A DNA stretch of 64,000 nucleotides from Toxonevra muliebris (GCA_963691655.1 OY829328.1:76016400-76080399), one strand, 5' to 3'; positions 20,605 to 29,900 are shown, counted from the first letter of the stretch. Notes: generated by a model from the sequence alone, not told the origin. Program-made: numbers and translations.

Positions 20605-21246
20605 TGTGAATTTTTATTATTTTGTATAGAAAAGCAAAAGAGAACTAGTCAGTAGAGATATCAAAGTCTAGCGCAACCGCTGTTAGTCTTACCTTGCTGG
20701 TTTCCTTAATAAGGAAAGCGAGGTAAGTTCCTGAATAGAAATGAGTTCAAAGACGAGAAGTCTGGTTTGAACCAAATCTGTTTTATTAATTATTTTGTAT
20801 GGGTTTATATACCCTTTTTTAAAAGTGTTATACAAAATGTTAAAACTATACTTAAACTAGTCTAATACATAAAGTTACCTAGGTTAGGTTAGGTTGAAGT
20901 GGCAGCCTTCTGCTTGAAAGCACACTTAAGCACATTTAGGCTCATTGTGATACCACATAAAGTTACCTAAGTATAAGTGAAATAGGAATATCGATGGAGG
21001 ATCGATACAAATTCTATTGATTACTTATGTATAATATCTACATACAATATTTGGGATTGAGTGACTTTGAATTATATTGAGTGGCAGTAGTTATTTTGGT
21101 TCTTACTATACATACATACATATGTATCATAGTGCAATGCTTTGGTATTTAGGGTATGAGTCAAAGTAACTTATGATGGTAGCGCACTACCGGTCACTTG
21201 TGTATCATACGGGGGGTGGCGTTCGTGACAATGTGGATACACTGCA
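20605..21246 (-). mobile_element. L3 retroelement, 5' LTR (642 bp)
   Basis: The partner of 18390-19063. It has the same TATATAAA and AATAAA signals, the same hairpin and the same nested 73 bp LINE tail. Together they bound a 2.86 kb internally deleted element, 18390-21246. No clean TGGCGA primer site follows it. No matching target duplication was found outside, so the outer borders may have been altered. Confidence 0.75.
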
Positions 21247-21281
21247 ATATGTAAAAAATGTGGGACTAAATGATTTTTTAC

Positions 21282-21520
21282 TTACTCGGACATTCCAGTA
21301 GGTTCTCTTCTTTGTTTTTTTTTTTTTGTTCTCTTACGTGCTGTGTGCTCTTGTTTGTTACGAGTGGTGGTGGTTCTTTTCTTTTTCGGTCCTAATCCGA
21401 TAAATTCTTTCATAATCTTTCCATTATTTTCATCTTTCATCATCCCTAAAACCTTCTTGTCTTTAAGTGGAATTTTAAAGATATTCTCGCATGGATATTT
21501 ACTGGTATCCATTCTTGAAT
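21282..21520 (-). pseudogene. Basic C-terminal fragment of an element protein
   Basis: The minus frame reads [40 protein letters not shown], then a very basic tail [20 protein letters not shown]. Its start matches the end of the frame at 26264-26479 (LNHIKDDIDSRSD), so the two are parts of one longer protein. A worn second copy of the basic tail is at 21585-21700. A nucleic-acid-binding tail is inferred. Confidence 0.45.
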
Positions 21521-21540
21521 CAATAACATCCTTGATATGA

Positions 21541-22085
21541 CCATGGTAAATATATATGTAAAAAATATGGGACGAAATGATTTTTTACTTACTCAGATAT
21601 TCCAGTAGGTTTTCTTCTTTTTTTTTTTATTCTCTTACGTGCCGTGTGCTCTTGTTGTTGCGAGTGGTGGTGGTTCTACTGCTTATGGCTCTGCTGTTGA
21701 TGGTTCTCCTTTGCATTCAATTGAGTAGCAGATCGTGAATCAATATCATCATTGTTCCTATTATATTTTATTATATAATTCGTTTAATATTAAAAGAGGA
21801 ACTTCTATTTTAAAGGCAGAGATTTCCTACAAGGCCGAGGCCGCAAGTACCAAAACTCTGAATTCTTTATTTCAAATACTGCCTTCATGCATCTAATTTT
21901 GGCTAGGTCAGTAGGGTTGTCTAAATCCATTTTACTTATTTTTAATTTTTATTTAGTTTTTAAAGTATTTTATGAAATTTTTTTTTCCTGCTGGTGTATG
22001 ATCCCATACCCATGCAGGTTTGAATTTTAAATAACAAGTAAATATTTATATTAAAACTTAATTTTTATTCATAATACAAAATTTT
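21541..22085 (-). mobile_element. L4 LTR fragments and element tail duplicate
   Basis: Contains a second copy of the basic tail (21585-21700) and the L4 LTR core AAGGCCGAGGCCGCAAGTAC (21831-21850) with AATAAA on the minus strand. It also holds a short frame reading DLDNPTDLAKIRCMKAVF. No intact ORF. Confidence 0.45.
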
Positions 22086-22348
22086 TCAGTTCTTTCCTCT
22101 GGCTTTTATATTCTTCTCAATAGCTTCGATTTGTTCCCAGAGCTCGCATGCTCGTTTCCAGGATGGTGATGGATCCTCGTTGACGATTCTCTTCAGTGCA
22201 GCTAAACGTCTTCTATCCTCAACTAGCTTCCCTCCTCGTTTTTTAATTGTTATGTCCACGTAGGGAATTGACGTAAGTTGTTCGTCCTTTGCCTTGTTAA
22301 GTAATTTCTTGTAGTCCTCCACTTATAGCGGTGCAGGACCCTTCTGCA
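22086..22348 (-). CDS. Leader ORF, KRGGK module, copy 4 (best preserved)
   Basis: The frame reads MQKGPAPL, one stop, then VEDYKKLLNKAKDEQLTSIP, YVDITIKKRGGKLVEDRRRL, AALKRIVNEDPSPSWKRACE and LWEQIEAIEKNIKARGKN. It is short, basic and predicted to be helical. It lies directly downstream of the capsid-like ORF at 22358-23647. It is the clearest example of the module and useful as a search query. No known domain is recognised. The stop after MQKGPAPL leaves only a GTG in place of the start codon. Confidence 0.6.
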
Positions 22349-22357
22349 TTCTACTGT

Positions 22358-23647
22358 TCAGTATATATTTGAGATGTCTATACGTTCTTTTGACTTATTT
22401 CTCACGTATATATCATCATTTGCATTTCCGGCCAGGAGCATAGCGTACTCGTCGATAGTCCTAAAGAACAGATTGCTAGTAGTTGTAGATGTGCCTATCT
22501 GTAAATAATCGGACTGATCGAGGGCTGGTGCCCACACCAGTTTACAGTTCTTTCTTTCGATGAACATGTTAATTGCAAAACTGTTAACAACAGATGATAC
22601 GTAGACCTGTTGTACTGCATCCATGGTTAAGGTCTGCAACAGGAGTAACCTGGAAATCGCTGCTTCATCTAGTGTCGGACCAGACTCTAGTTCGCTCATG
22701 TGCATTATCGTAGCGATGGACTTTTGGTCTTTGAGTCCAGGGATAGGCATCAAGGCACGAATCGCGCCAGTCTGTGACAGTTCAGCATCCACAATTGCTT
22801 TTATTTGCATGCCAAATGCTGACAGTTCAAGTCGGGATGTAGGGTGGAGCTTTCTGTTGTTAACATCAACACCCACAGCTGGGAATGTGTTTTTAAAGGC
22901 ATCGCCATCCGCGACTAGTACTTCATATGGAAGTAAAGGGTCTGACCACATAACAGGACTATACTTTGTGAAATTCTCTTCAAGTTTATTTCGCAGTATT
23001 TCAGTCCCGGATGGCATGTATTCAACAGAAACAGGAGCAGGTTTGGGGATAGGATCCGCGAACATCCTGGCTATTATGGCGAATACCTCAGCAGGGGCCT
23101 GAGTCAAAGCAGTAATCATGTGGGACTGAGGGATCCCTCCGTGAGATGGACCTCCTGCCCCGTCATTGTTGGGTCGGTTGTCATTCCTGTTTCCGCCACC
23201 GTTATCAGGGTTCGGGTCGGGATCACCTCCTTGTCTACCGCCTTGATTTCTTCGGCCGCTGGGATCAGCATCACCTCCTCCACCACTTCTTGAGCCAGAT
23301 GGACCCCCATCTCCACCCAATCCGTCTCCGCCTCTAGTGCTGATGGAAGCATTGCGTAGTGCGCTATTTTGACGAGTTGATCTGCCAGACGGCGCAGACT
23401 TACCACGAGTGTCGGACGATGTGACATGAAGTTTTGTCTGGTTGTTGTTGACTCTGTCGTTTCCAAGTAAACAGGGTGTCGCCAACTGTCCACCCTCCGC
23501 AACGTACGGTCTGGAGTTGTCATGGGCCGCTCCATGATCTGAGTATTCTTTCGCATATGAATCTTGCGTGCGACCAGTCTGTGAGCTATATGTGCATTCA
23601 ACAGACGACAAAATGCCCTGTGTAGAGTCAATGTTAGACGGATTCAT
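22358..23647 (-). CDS. Capsid-like ORF of an LTR element (429 codons)
   Basis: This is the longest open frame of the window. Residues 1-100 are Ser/Thr/Gln-rich. Residues 105-170 are Gly/Asp/Asn-rich (GGDGLGGDGGPSGSRSGGGG) and disordered-looking. Residues 175-429 look folded (HMITALTQAPAEVFAIIARM, SYLQIGT-type and FRTIDEYAMLLAGNANDDIY segments). There is no zinc knuckle or protease. The ATG lies 230 bp inside a primer-binding site (23875-23886) and just after an L4 LTR, the place of Gag. It resembles no gypsy Gag I know; a capsid of viral origin is possible but untested. Confidence 0.55.
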   Translation of the reverse strand: MNPSNIDSTQGILSSVECTYSSQTGRTQDSYAKEYSDHGAAHDNSRPYVAEGGQLATPCLLGNDRVNNNQTKLHVTSSDTRGKSAPSGRSTRQNSALRNASISTRGGDGLGGDGGPSGSRSGGGGDADPSGRRNQGGRQGGDPDPNPDNGGGNRNDNRPNNDGAGGPSHGGIPQSHMITALTQAPAEVFAIIARMFADPIPKPAPVSVEYMPSGTEILRNKLEENFTKYSPVMWSDPLLPYEVLVADGDAFKNTFPAVGVDVNNRKLHPTSRLELSAFGMQIKAIVDAELSQTGAIRALMPIPGLKDQKSIATIMHMSELESGPTLDEAAISRLLLLQTLTMDAVQQVYVSSVVNSFAINMFIERKNCKLVWAPALDQSDYLQIGTSTTTSNLFFRTIDEYAMLLAGNANDDIYVRNKSKERIDISNIY

Positions 23648-23874
23648 TTCTTTTATGTTTTTATGTCTAATTGTAAAGAGATGTGTTAATGAATAGACAG
23701 AATTATGTATCTATCGTTTTGTACGAATATATTTTGTGAATATTTTTTCTTTTTTATTTTCTTAAAAAGCTCGTAAAAATCTCTTTGTTCTGGCACAGGG
23801 CCTACTGTTCCGTATTATACTATTGTACTTCAATCTAATCTGCAGGAATCAGTGTGATTCAAAGTTCAGACTGT

Positions 23875-23886
23875 GCAGGGTCGCCA
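23875..23886 (-). other. LTR primer-binding site, TGGCGACCCTGC
   Basis: The minus strand reads CCTTACA then TGGCGACCCTGCACAG. It is identical in its first 12 bases to the site at 13216-13227 and precedes the capsid-like ORF. Confidence 0.7.
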
Positions 23887-24077
23887 TGTAAGGTTATTTG
23901 TATTATGTTTTCAAGAATTAAAAAGAGGAAACAAAATTATTCTTCAGTCAGAGATTTAATACAAGGCCGAGGCCGCAAGCACCAAAACTCTGAATCTTTA
24001 TTCAAAAATTTGTTTCTTTACGCTCCCAGGGTGGTGCTGGATCCTCGTTCACTATACGTTTTAGCGCTGCTAGACGT
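23887..24077 (-). mobile_element. L4 LTR, 5' part, cut by an L3 LTR
   Basis: Starts TGTAAGG at the primer site and contains CAAGGCCGAGGCCGCAAGCA with the minus-strand AATAAA. From about 24000 it reads as KRGGK-module sequence (RLAALKRIVNEDPAPPW). Its continuation is at 25711, on the other side of the inserted L3 LTR. Confidence 0.55.
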
Positions 24078-25710
24078 TGTGGAGGATCAATAATATTTTG
24101 TATAGAAAAGGAAAAGAGAACTAGTCAGTAGAGATATCAGAGTCTAGGGCAAGCGCTGTTAGTCTTACCTAGTTGGTTTCCTTAATAAGGAAAGCGAGGT
24201 AAGTTCCTCAATAGAAATGAGTTCAAAGACGAGAAGTCTGGTTTGAATCGAATCTGGTTTATTAATTATTTTTTATGGGTTTATATACCCTTTTTTAAAA
24301 GTGTTATACAAAATGTTAAACTATTCTAATACATAAAGTTACCTAAGTATAAGTGAAATAGGAATATCGATGAAGGATCGATACAAATTCTATTGGTCAC
24401 TTATGTATACATTAATATCTGTCACCGTCACTTTCGCCTTTAAGTTTTATCAAAGAAAGTACATAATCCGAATTACCGCGACTCTACTTTACAATTATTA
24501 TAAAATTCAAATAAACGAAACCGGATGACAAAGCCTGCGTTGCCAGCTATCCCAGTGGAGACGTGGTCGCAGGTTCGCGATAAAATGAAGAGAAAACAAA
24601 GAAAAATAAGTTTTTAGAAACGCTCGATTTTTGTAGCTCAATACTGGGTTTATGAACCCTTCTTTATTCGCGCACAATACCCGAAAAAGTCCCGAAAATT
24701 AAAATGCAAAGTACGCGAGTAACCTGGCTAAAAATTACTCTAACACTGTCGCTACAAATTAGCGATATAAATTTCCGATATAAATTTAACACTATTGGTC
24801 CACCACGACTTGGTGGTACCAATCACAAAATAACTAAGTTAAAATATTTTGGTTCACCCGACTTGGTGATACCAAAGTACACAAAAATTAAATTAACGCA
24901 AAAAAAAATTTAAAAAAAATATAAAAAGAATCGCAATGAAAAATAATTGCACAGAGAAAAATTCTGGTAATCGCTCTCGAAAGCTTATATTCAGCCACAT
25001 ACATTATCTTTTCGTTCGCTATGTCAGCAGGACACAATGCAGTTTCTCCAAGAAACTGGTCTCTAAACGGGAAATCATCACACCCATACATGTGTGGGTG
25101 TACATGATTACACCCTGGACAAAGTCCCCGACCCAACCAATTGTATGAGAATTGGCGGCAATGCATCTGTATTAGTGCATAGCGGAGTCATACCGTTGAA
25201 TTCTCACTAGAAAATCAACCAAACGAGAGAACCAAAGTTTTCCCGTTTTTCCGCAAATTTACAACAAATACACCTCTGCGCTCTCTTACAGAAGTCTCCA
25301 TATCCCCATTCCCAGTAGTATAATCTAGTACTAAATGGTACTCTTTTACTATTGTGAATGTGGATATCGGCCAAAAAGAAGAGGAAGAATGACAGGCAAA
25401 AGGTAAATAGAGAAAAATAAAAATAAGAAAGGTTAGGAAGTGCAACGCCGCGGAATTAAATCGCGATATATCTACATACAATATTTGGGATTGAGTGACT
25501 TTGAATTAAATTGAGTGAGATTAGTTATTTTGGTTCTTACTATACATACATACATATGTATCACAGTGCATTGCTAAGTAATGTAATGCCCATTCTACAT
25601 ATGTTTGATATTTAGGGTATGAGTCAAAATAACTTATGATGGTAGCGTACTACCGGTCACTTATGTATCATTGGGGGGGGTGGCGTTCGTGACAATGTGG
25701 ATACACTACA
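24078..25710 (-). mobile_element. Solo L3 LTR inserted in a leader ORF, itself interrupted
   Basis: In plus orientation it starts TGTGGAGGATCAAT and ends GATACACTACA. It is flanked by ACGT (24074-24077 and 25711-25714), the 4 bp target duplication of gypsy-type integration. No internal region remains. It lacks the 73 bp LINE tail found in the other two L3 LTRs and shows the empty site near 24330-24345. About 1.05 kb of unrelated sequence (24413-25466) splits it. Confidence 0.85.
24413..25466. mobile_element. Unclassified ~1.05 kb insertion inside the L3 LTR
   Basis: Intact L3 LTRs read CTTATGTATAATATCTACAT here; this copy has about 1.05 kb between TGTATA and ATATCTACAT. The insert begins near TGTCACCGTCACTTTCGCC. 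It contains two GACTTGGTGATACCA-like cells and has no ORF above 92 codons. A solo LTR of another family or a non-autonomous element are both possible. A short ATATC repeat may be the target duplication. Confidence 0.5.
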
Positions 25711-25846
25711 ACGTCTACGGTCTTCCCTCCTCGCTTTTTAACCCACACGTTCACGTAGGGAATTGATGTTAGTCGTTCGTTCTTCGCCTTGTCTTGTCTT
25801 TTTTTGTAGTCATCGATCGATAACGGGGCTGGACCCTTCTGCATTT
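25711..25846 (-). pseudogene. Leader ORF, KRGGK module, copy 5, split by the L3 LTR
   Basis: It starts 60 bp inside the primer site at 25909-25920: MQKGPAPLSIDDYKKRQDKA, KNERLTSIPYVNVWVKKRGG, then the L3 LTR interrupts. The rest (QRLAALKRIVNEDPAPPWER) resumes at 24075 and runs to about 24000. Before the insertion it was an open leader ORF. Its start position shows that the module is the first ORF of its element. Confidence 0.7.
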
Positions 25847-25908
25847 CTATGTACCAGAGATTTTAATCGTCAGGATTCAAAAAACTGGATTCAAGATTCA
25901 GCAGACTG

Positions 25909-25920
25909 GCAGTATCGCCA
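25909..25920 (-). other. LTR primer-binding site, TGGCGATACTGC
   Basis: The minus strand reads CTTTACA then TGGCGATACTGCCA, a variant of the other primer sites. It abuts the L4 LTR starting at 25921. Confidence 0.6.
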
Positions 25921-26168
25921 TGTAAAGTGCTTATCTTTTTCTTGTACGAAAAGTTTAAATGAAAAGAAGTTTATATAAAAGAACCCCTATTTTTATTTAG
26001 AGTCAGAATTTTTACAAGACCAAGGCCGCAAGCACCAAAACTCTGAATTCTTTATTCAAATTTTGGTTCTTATATACTATACAAAAGTGTGGTGAAACTT
26101 ATTCTGACAATGTTGAATATTCTTAATTCTCTCTTTCACTTTCTAAGCTGCACTCACGATATTACCAC
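25921..26168 (-). mobile_element. L4 LTR
   Basis: Starts TGTAAAGTGC at the primer site. It carries minus-strand TATATAAG (26069-26076) and AATAAA (26051-26056) beside the conserved cell CAAGGCCGCAAGCACC variant. The outer part shared with 11063-11160 ends at 26168, where element coding sequence is abruptly joined. Confidence 0.65.
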
Positions 26169-26263
26169 TCTTGTTGTTGCGAGTAGTGGTGGTTCTGCTA
26201 CTTATGGATCTGCTGCTGATGGTTCTTCTTTGCATTCAATTGCATATATTCTCAAATGGATAT

Positions 26264-27040
26264 TCACTTGGTATCAGATCTTGAATCAATATCATCCTTG
26301 ATATGATTGAGAACGACTGTCTTCACACTGACACTTCTAACCGGTATCACGTGTGAGTTGAACCTGGTTGAATCTGTTCCATCGTCGCCAGCCACGTCGT
26401 CTTGTTCGACATTCATTACGGTGCTGACAGTTGATGTAAAACTTTCGTCGGCAGTTGGCTCACTAGTGAGCATGACCAAACTGCCAGATCGGGACGACGA
26501 CGTGGAAGACGCAGCAGGGGTAGAGACTGGCTGACCGGGTGTTGGGTAGGGATGCCTTCTTTCTAGCCGCTCCGCTGGTATACAGCTTCCCTGATACTAT
26601 CTTGTTGTACTGGGAGACTCCCTTTTTAAACGAGGTGATGGCGTTTATCTCGTTGACGCTAGTGCCGACGGCGAACTCTTCAACATCGCCACACACATTC
26701 ACGTGCCCCTTACCAGCACTCAAGAGTCGAACTTCGATGGCTGTTAGCCCCTTCTGGTGTATGATGTTATGTGCGGTCGGTCCATTATGTTGAACGCAGT
26801 CACAGTACTAAGTGGACTGTATGGTGAGAAAGTCACAAGGTCGTTATCTCTAGAGTTGTTTAGGATTGAAGTTCGCATGACACCGAATTTTTAGTAAGGG
26901 TGGTTGTAGATGACGGACATCAGATTAATTGTATCAGGGTTGGGGTAAGAATAATTCTTTGGACAGCTTAGCGGTCATGGCGGCCTGCTTCGAAGCCAAC
27001 GACGCTCCGTCCACCGGAGCGGCATCCGTTGAATGGTTTT
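26264..27040 (-). pseudogene. Capsid-like element protein, C-terminal part, frameshifted
   Basis: Consecutive minus frames read DGASLASKQAAMTAKLSKEL (about 26950-27020), then INLMSVIYNHPY and KFGVMRTSILNNSRDNDLVT (26800-26930). Next come LSAGKGHVNVCGDVEEFAVG and NEINAITSFKKGVSQYNKIV (26560-26720), then a Ser/Thr/Asp-rich linker ending LNHIKDDIDSRSD (26264-26479). The end connects by similarity to the basic tail at 21282-21520. At least three frame changes and internal stops are present. Whether all pieces were one protein is an inference from their order. Confidence 0.5.
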
Positions 27041-27046
27041 GTTCCC

Positions 27047-27295
27047 TTACCACGCACACTCGTTTTCAGTCGCTTCGCGAAGGCAAATATTTCGTAGAAA
27101 ACGATGAGAGTTGGTGTTATATGCACTTAAAATTATTAGATTTGAAATTACAAGTGCTAAAGATAAAAAGGTAAGTACAAGTAAAATAAAAGTCAAAACC
27201 TCAAACTTGTATAACTCAAGAAGGACAGTAGTCGGATGTTGTTCGACGTTATCTTCTCTGAGAAACACCTCCCGGTCTGGTTCTGAATCTGGCAT
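27047..27295 (-). CDS. Small membrane ORF with acidic N terminus (82 codons)
   Basis: Begins MPDSEPDREVFLREDNVEQH. A membrane helix follows (LTFILLVLTFLSLALVISNLI, residues about 34-54), then a short polar end. It overlaps the myristoylation-type ORF at 27193-27450 by about 100 bp in another frame. Tight packing of two small membrane ORFs is unusual for a gypsy element. The true start is uncertain and the ORF may be a remnant. Confidence 0.4.
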   Translation of the reverse strand: MPDSEPDREVFLREDNVEQHPTTVLLELYKFEVLTFILLVLTFLSLALVISNLIILSAYNTNSHRFLRNICLREATENECAW

Positions 27296-27450
27296 AGAAC
27301 AGGGATTGTAAATGACATGTGATATCTATATATGATATAAATAATTAATAATATGGTGAGAAGACTTCCCACTGATGTCTTCGTCAAGCTGTTTTCTGGC
27401 GTATTTTCTGTCGTGGACGTCTGCGTTAAGTTGCTTGTGTAAGAACCCAT
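27193..27450 (-). CDS. Small membrane ORF with myristoylation-type N terminus, copy 2
   Basis: The 85-codon frame begins MGSYTSNLTQTSTTENTPEN (G-x-x-x-S pattern, Ser/Thr-rich), followed by a helix (VGSLLTILLIIYIIYRYHM, residues about 27-45) and a polar tail. The ATG overlaps the preceding stop codon as TAATG (about 27449-27453), exactly as in 19865-20062. Sequence identity between the two is low, but length, order and coupling agree, so they look like diverged members of one accessory family. Confidence 0.6.
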   Translation of the reverse strand: MGSYTSNLTQTSTTENTPENSLTKTSVGSLLTILLIIYIIYRYHMSFTIPVLCQIQNQTGRCFSEKITSNNIRLLSFLSYTSLRF

Positions 27451-28320
27451 TACACGGTTTTGTTGCTCTTCCCTCTGTGTGTGAGGTTAACCAGCATATT
27501 ATCTACTATGACTGGTTTTAAGTCATCGGGCAACTTCCAATCCGCTGCTACATCTGTGTTGTTATTCCGGGACTATATGTTTTGGCGACATCCCAGAGTA
27601 TGCAATAGATGCAAACTGCCTGTGTGAACATGGTTTCATATGCCACATGAGTTGGTTCGTTGAATCTACCATAATGTCCAGAGACTCCTAGGACGAAAGA
27701 GTTACGCAAAGTATCATGAAGTTGGAGATAGAATGGGCGGTCATTATAATCAACTACGTTTCAAATTCCTTTAACCTTTGATCGAGTTTTTCTTTGATGT
27801 CCGATAGAATATTTTTTCTTGCTATCTCAGAGTTTGGCGGATCAATGATGAATACTTAAGGATATTTTCATCATTAAAATTAAAATACTAAAAAAATTAA
27901 ATTAAATTTCACCTTTACCGAATCTTCTGATTTTTCGTTAGAATTGTCTGTTGAATTTGCTGAAGTTCCACACGATTTAATTATCAGTGTGAATCTTCAG
28001 AATAAATATGAATAGAATGCAGACATACAGTATCCACAACCTTATGATATTGTGTTACGTACTTGTAGCACGGAATGCATGCATTAGGGTGTTTGCATAA
28101 TTACATATTGCACCTTCCCTCTTTGAATTAATGGTCCTATAATGTTGATCATTCAATTCGTAATTAATGTATATTACTCTCTCTTTATGCTTCCCTCTGG
28201 CTGACAGGCATCAGAGAGTAAAGGAGTTGTACTCAATTAAGTAACAAATTCAAATATATATTGGTAGTCCCTGGTACCGTTCCATCAAGCGTAATACGCT
28301 TCGTGGAGTGAACGATAAGT
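27450..28320 (-). pseudogene. Capsid-like element protein, middle part, frameshifted
   Basis: Minus-strand pieces in order: YRSFHEAYYA and WNGTRDYQYIF (28260-28320); KERVIYINYELNDQHYRTIN and EGAICNYANTLMHAFRATST (28050-28200). A worn copy of the 15720-15855 signal-peptide-like frame follows (27900-28010), then FIIDPPNSEIARKNILSDIK (27780-27860). Next are DYNDRPFYLQLHDTLRNSFV and FNEPTHVAYETMFTQAVCIY (27590-27740), and last DVAADWKLPDDLKPVIVDNM (27460-27550). The last piece ends in the TAATG of the membrane ORF. Stops and shifts show decay. Confidence 0.45.
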
Positions 28321-28331
28321 TAATTCTATTT

Positions 28332-28756
28332 TGCCAGGATGAAGGTCAAAATAAAAGAAGAGAGCTAAGATGAGCTCGAGACAAGCATAAAGAAAAATCT
28401 GGTTGATTCATTATTTTTCTTCCTTATTTATACAATTAAAATAAGTCTTATAAACTCTTATACTAACATAAAGTGGGATCGGCTAATATGCTTCGATCCC
28501 CTATTGTTTACATTAATTTCTTATTCTACTTTCTATTTCGATTCTTTTATTAATTGAGTGACTTGTTTTGGTCACTTTGAGTTACATACATTCATATGCA
28601 CATATGTGTTATAGCGCAATGCACTGTAATGCAATGCCCTATGCATATTTTGATATGTTGGTTATGACTCAAAGTGCCTTATAATTTGTAGCGCACTACC
28701 GGTCACTTGTGTATCATAAAGGGGGGTGGCGATCGTGACAATGTGGATACACTACA
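28332..28756 (-). mobile_element. L3-related solo LTR inside the capsid-like region
   Basis: Shares the L3 terminal half (GTAGCGCACTACCGGTCACT, then GACAATGTGGATACACTACA) but has a different opposite half. It therefore represents a subfamily or a recombinant LTR. Capsid-like coding pieces lie on both sides. Left border approximate. Confidence 0.6.
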
Positions 28757-28890
28757 CTACGATTTTAGCACATTCTACTGCGCCATTGATGCCATCGATG
28801 ATCATTGCATCAAGAAGTAACGGATCATTCTTCGACGCCCGTGTCTTGGTTTTGAGAATATCATATACCCTTTTTCAAACTCTTATAGTA
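28757..28890 (-). pseudogene. Capsid-like element protein, upstream piece
   Basis: The minus frame reads YDILKTKTRASKNDPLLLDA then MIIDGINGAVECAKIVV and is cut by the LTR at 28756. It is probably the upstream continuation of the pieces at 27450-28320. Confidence 0.4.
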
Positions 28891-29535
28891 ATCTTAAACT
28901 AATTCTTATTGTGCCAATAACATAGGCTAAGTTTTTACAATCCATTCGACGTACCTCAGTCGCACATTTTTTCGAATTAAAGACGACAAGAAAAACTTGC
29001 CACAAGTACAAGGTTGTATGTCCGCCTTGCAATTTATTTTGTACAATTGACAATCAAATACGAAAAGGGAAGCGCACTCATGTGCTTGTTACAACTCACA
29101 AATGTAATGGCAAAAAACTCTGAGAATTCATTGGGCGTTTTCTCTTATTTTTTTTTTTTGTTTTTTTGAAATCTTACGTGCCGATATCGTTGTTACATAA
29201 AAGAAACTTTTGAGTTTGCAATGACTTCTCTTCCGCTAGCAGGTTCAGGTGCTTTTCGTGCTGCTTTGCCCCTTGTCCTGTTTCTTTTTCATAATTGATT
29301 TAACTGAATCTCTTACGTTATATTTGTTTTTCGCATAATTTTATAACTTTATTGATTTTCAATGTTATCTATCCATTTATTTAAATATTTTGCATTTAAA
29401 AAGATTCATTTCTCGGTTGTATAAATGTAATAAATGTGACCTGTTCTGAAAGAATTATTTGACTGAAATTATGGGTGTTTGGGGTATCCTGCTGGTGGAT
29501 GAAGTTATGGGAATAAAATATCAAAGTATTTTTCG
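28891..29535. other. Gene-less stretch within the LTR nest
   Basis: No supported ORF. Long T runs near 29150-29170. A worn basic tail similar to 21585-21700 may lie at 29160-29230. Confidence 0.35.
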
Positions 29536-29900
29536 AGAGAAACTGAATCTTAGAAACAAGGCCGAGCCCGCAAGCAATAAAATTCGGAATTCTGTATTGA
29601 AAATGTTTTCCTCATATACTATACAAACGTGTGGTGAATTTATTGTAACTGTGGTGAATATTCGGATTCTCTCTGGAGTAGTGTGTTGGTACACTACACC
29701 TGGAACATTTTTTCTATAATTTTTAACAAATCGTCCTTCGCTTTATGATTTATGGTCCACATTCAGTCAAATCTTGCCGTAATTTCTTGTATTTCCAACC
29801 TCATTATCCGAGTCACTATTATCCGTTTCATTGAATTCGCTACCAGTGACTTCATAAACCTTCTTCGGCGCTCATAAATTCGTAAAAAGCTGACTGCGAG
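29536..29900 (-). mobile_element. L4 LTR fragment and element tail
   Basis: CAAGGCCGAGCCCGCAAGCA at 29560 and GTGTGGTGAATTTATT at 29629 identify a worn L4 LTR. From 29700 the minus strand carries the acidic tail VTGSEFNETDNSDSDNEVGN, also seen in shortened form at 37830-37930. Confidence 0.5.

Noticed and set aside
22623..23102. 159-codon plus-strand ORF
   Set aside because: It is the antisense of the 429-codon capsid-like ORF. Composition and context favour the minus frame.
23116..23631. 171-codon minus-strand ORF
   Set aside because: Alternative frame of the low-complexity first part of the capsid-like ORF.
24888..25166. 92-codon minus-strand ORF in the unclassified insert
   Set aside because: No motif, and it ends in a poly-T-coded phenylalanine run. 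Not supported as a transposase fragment.
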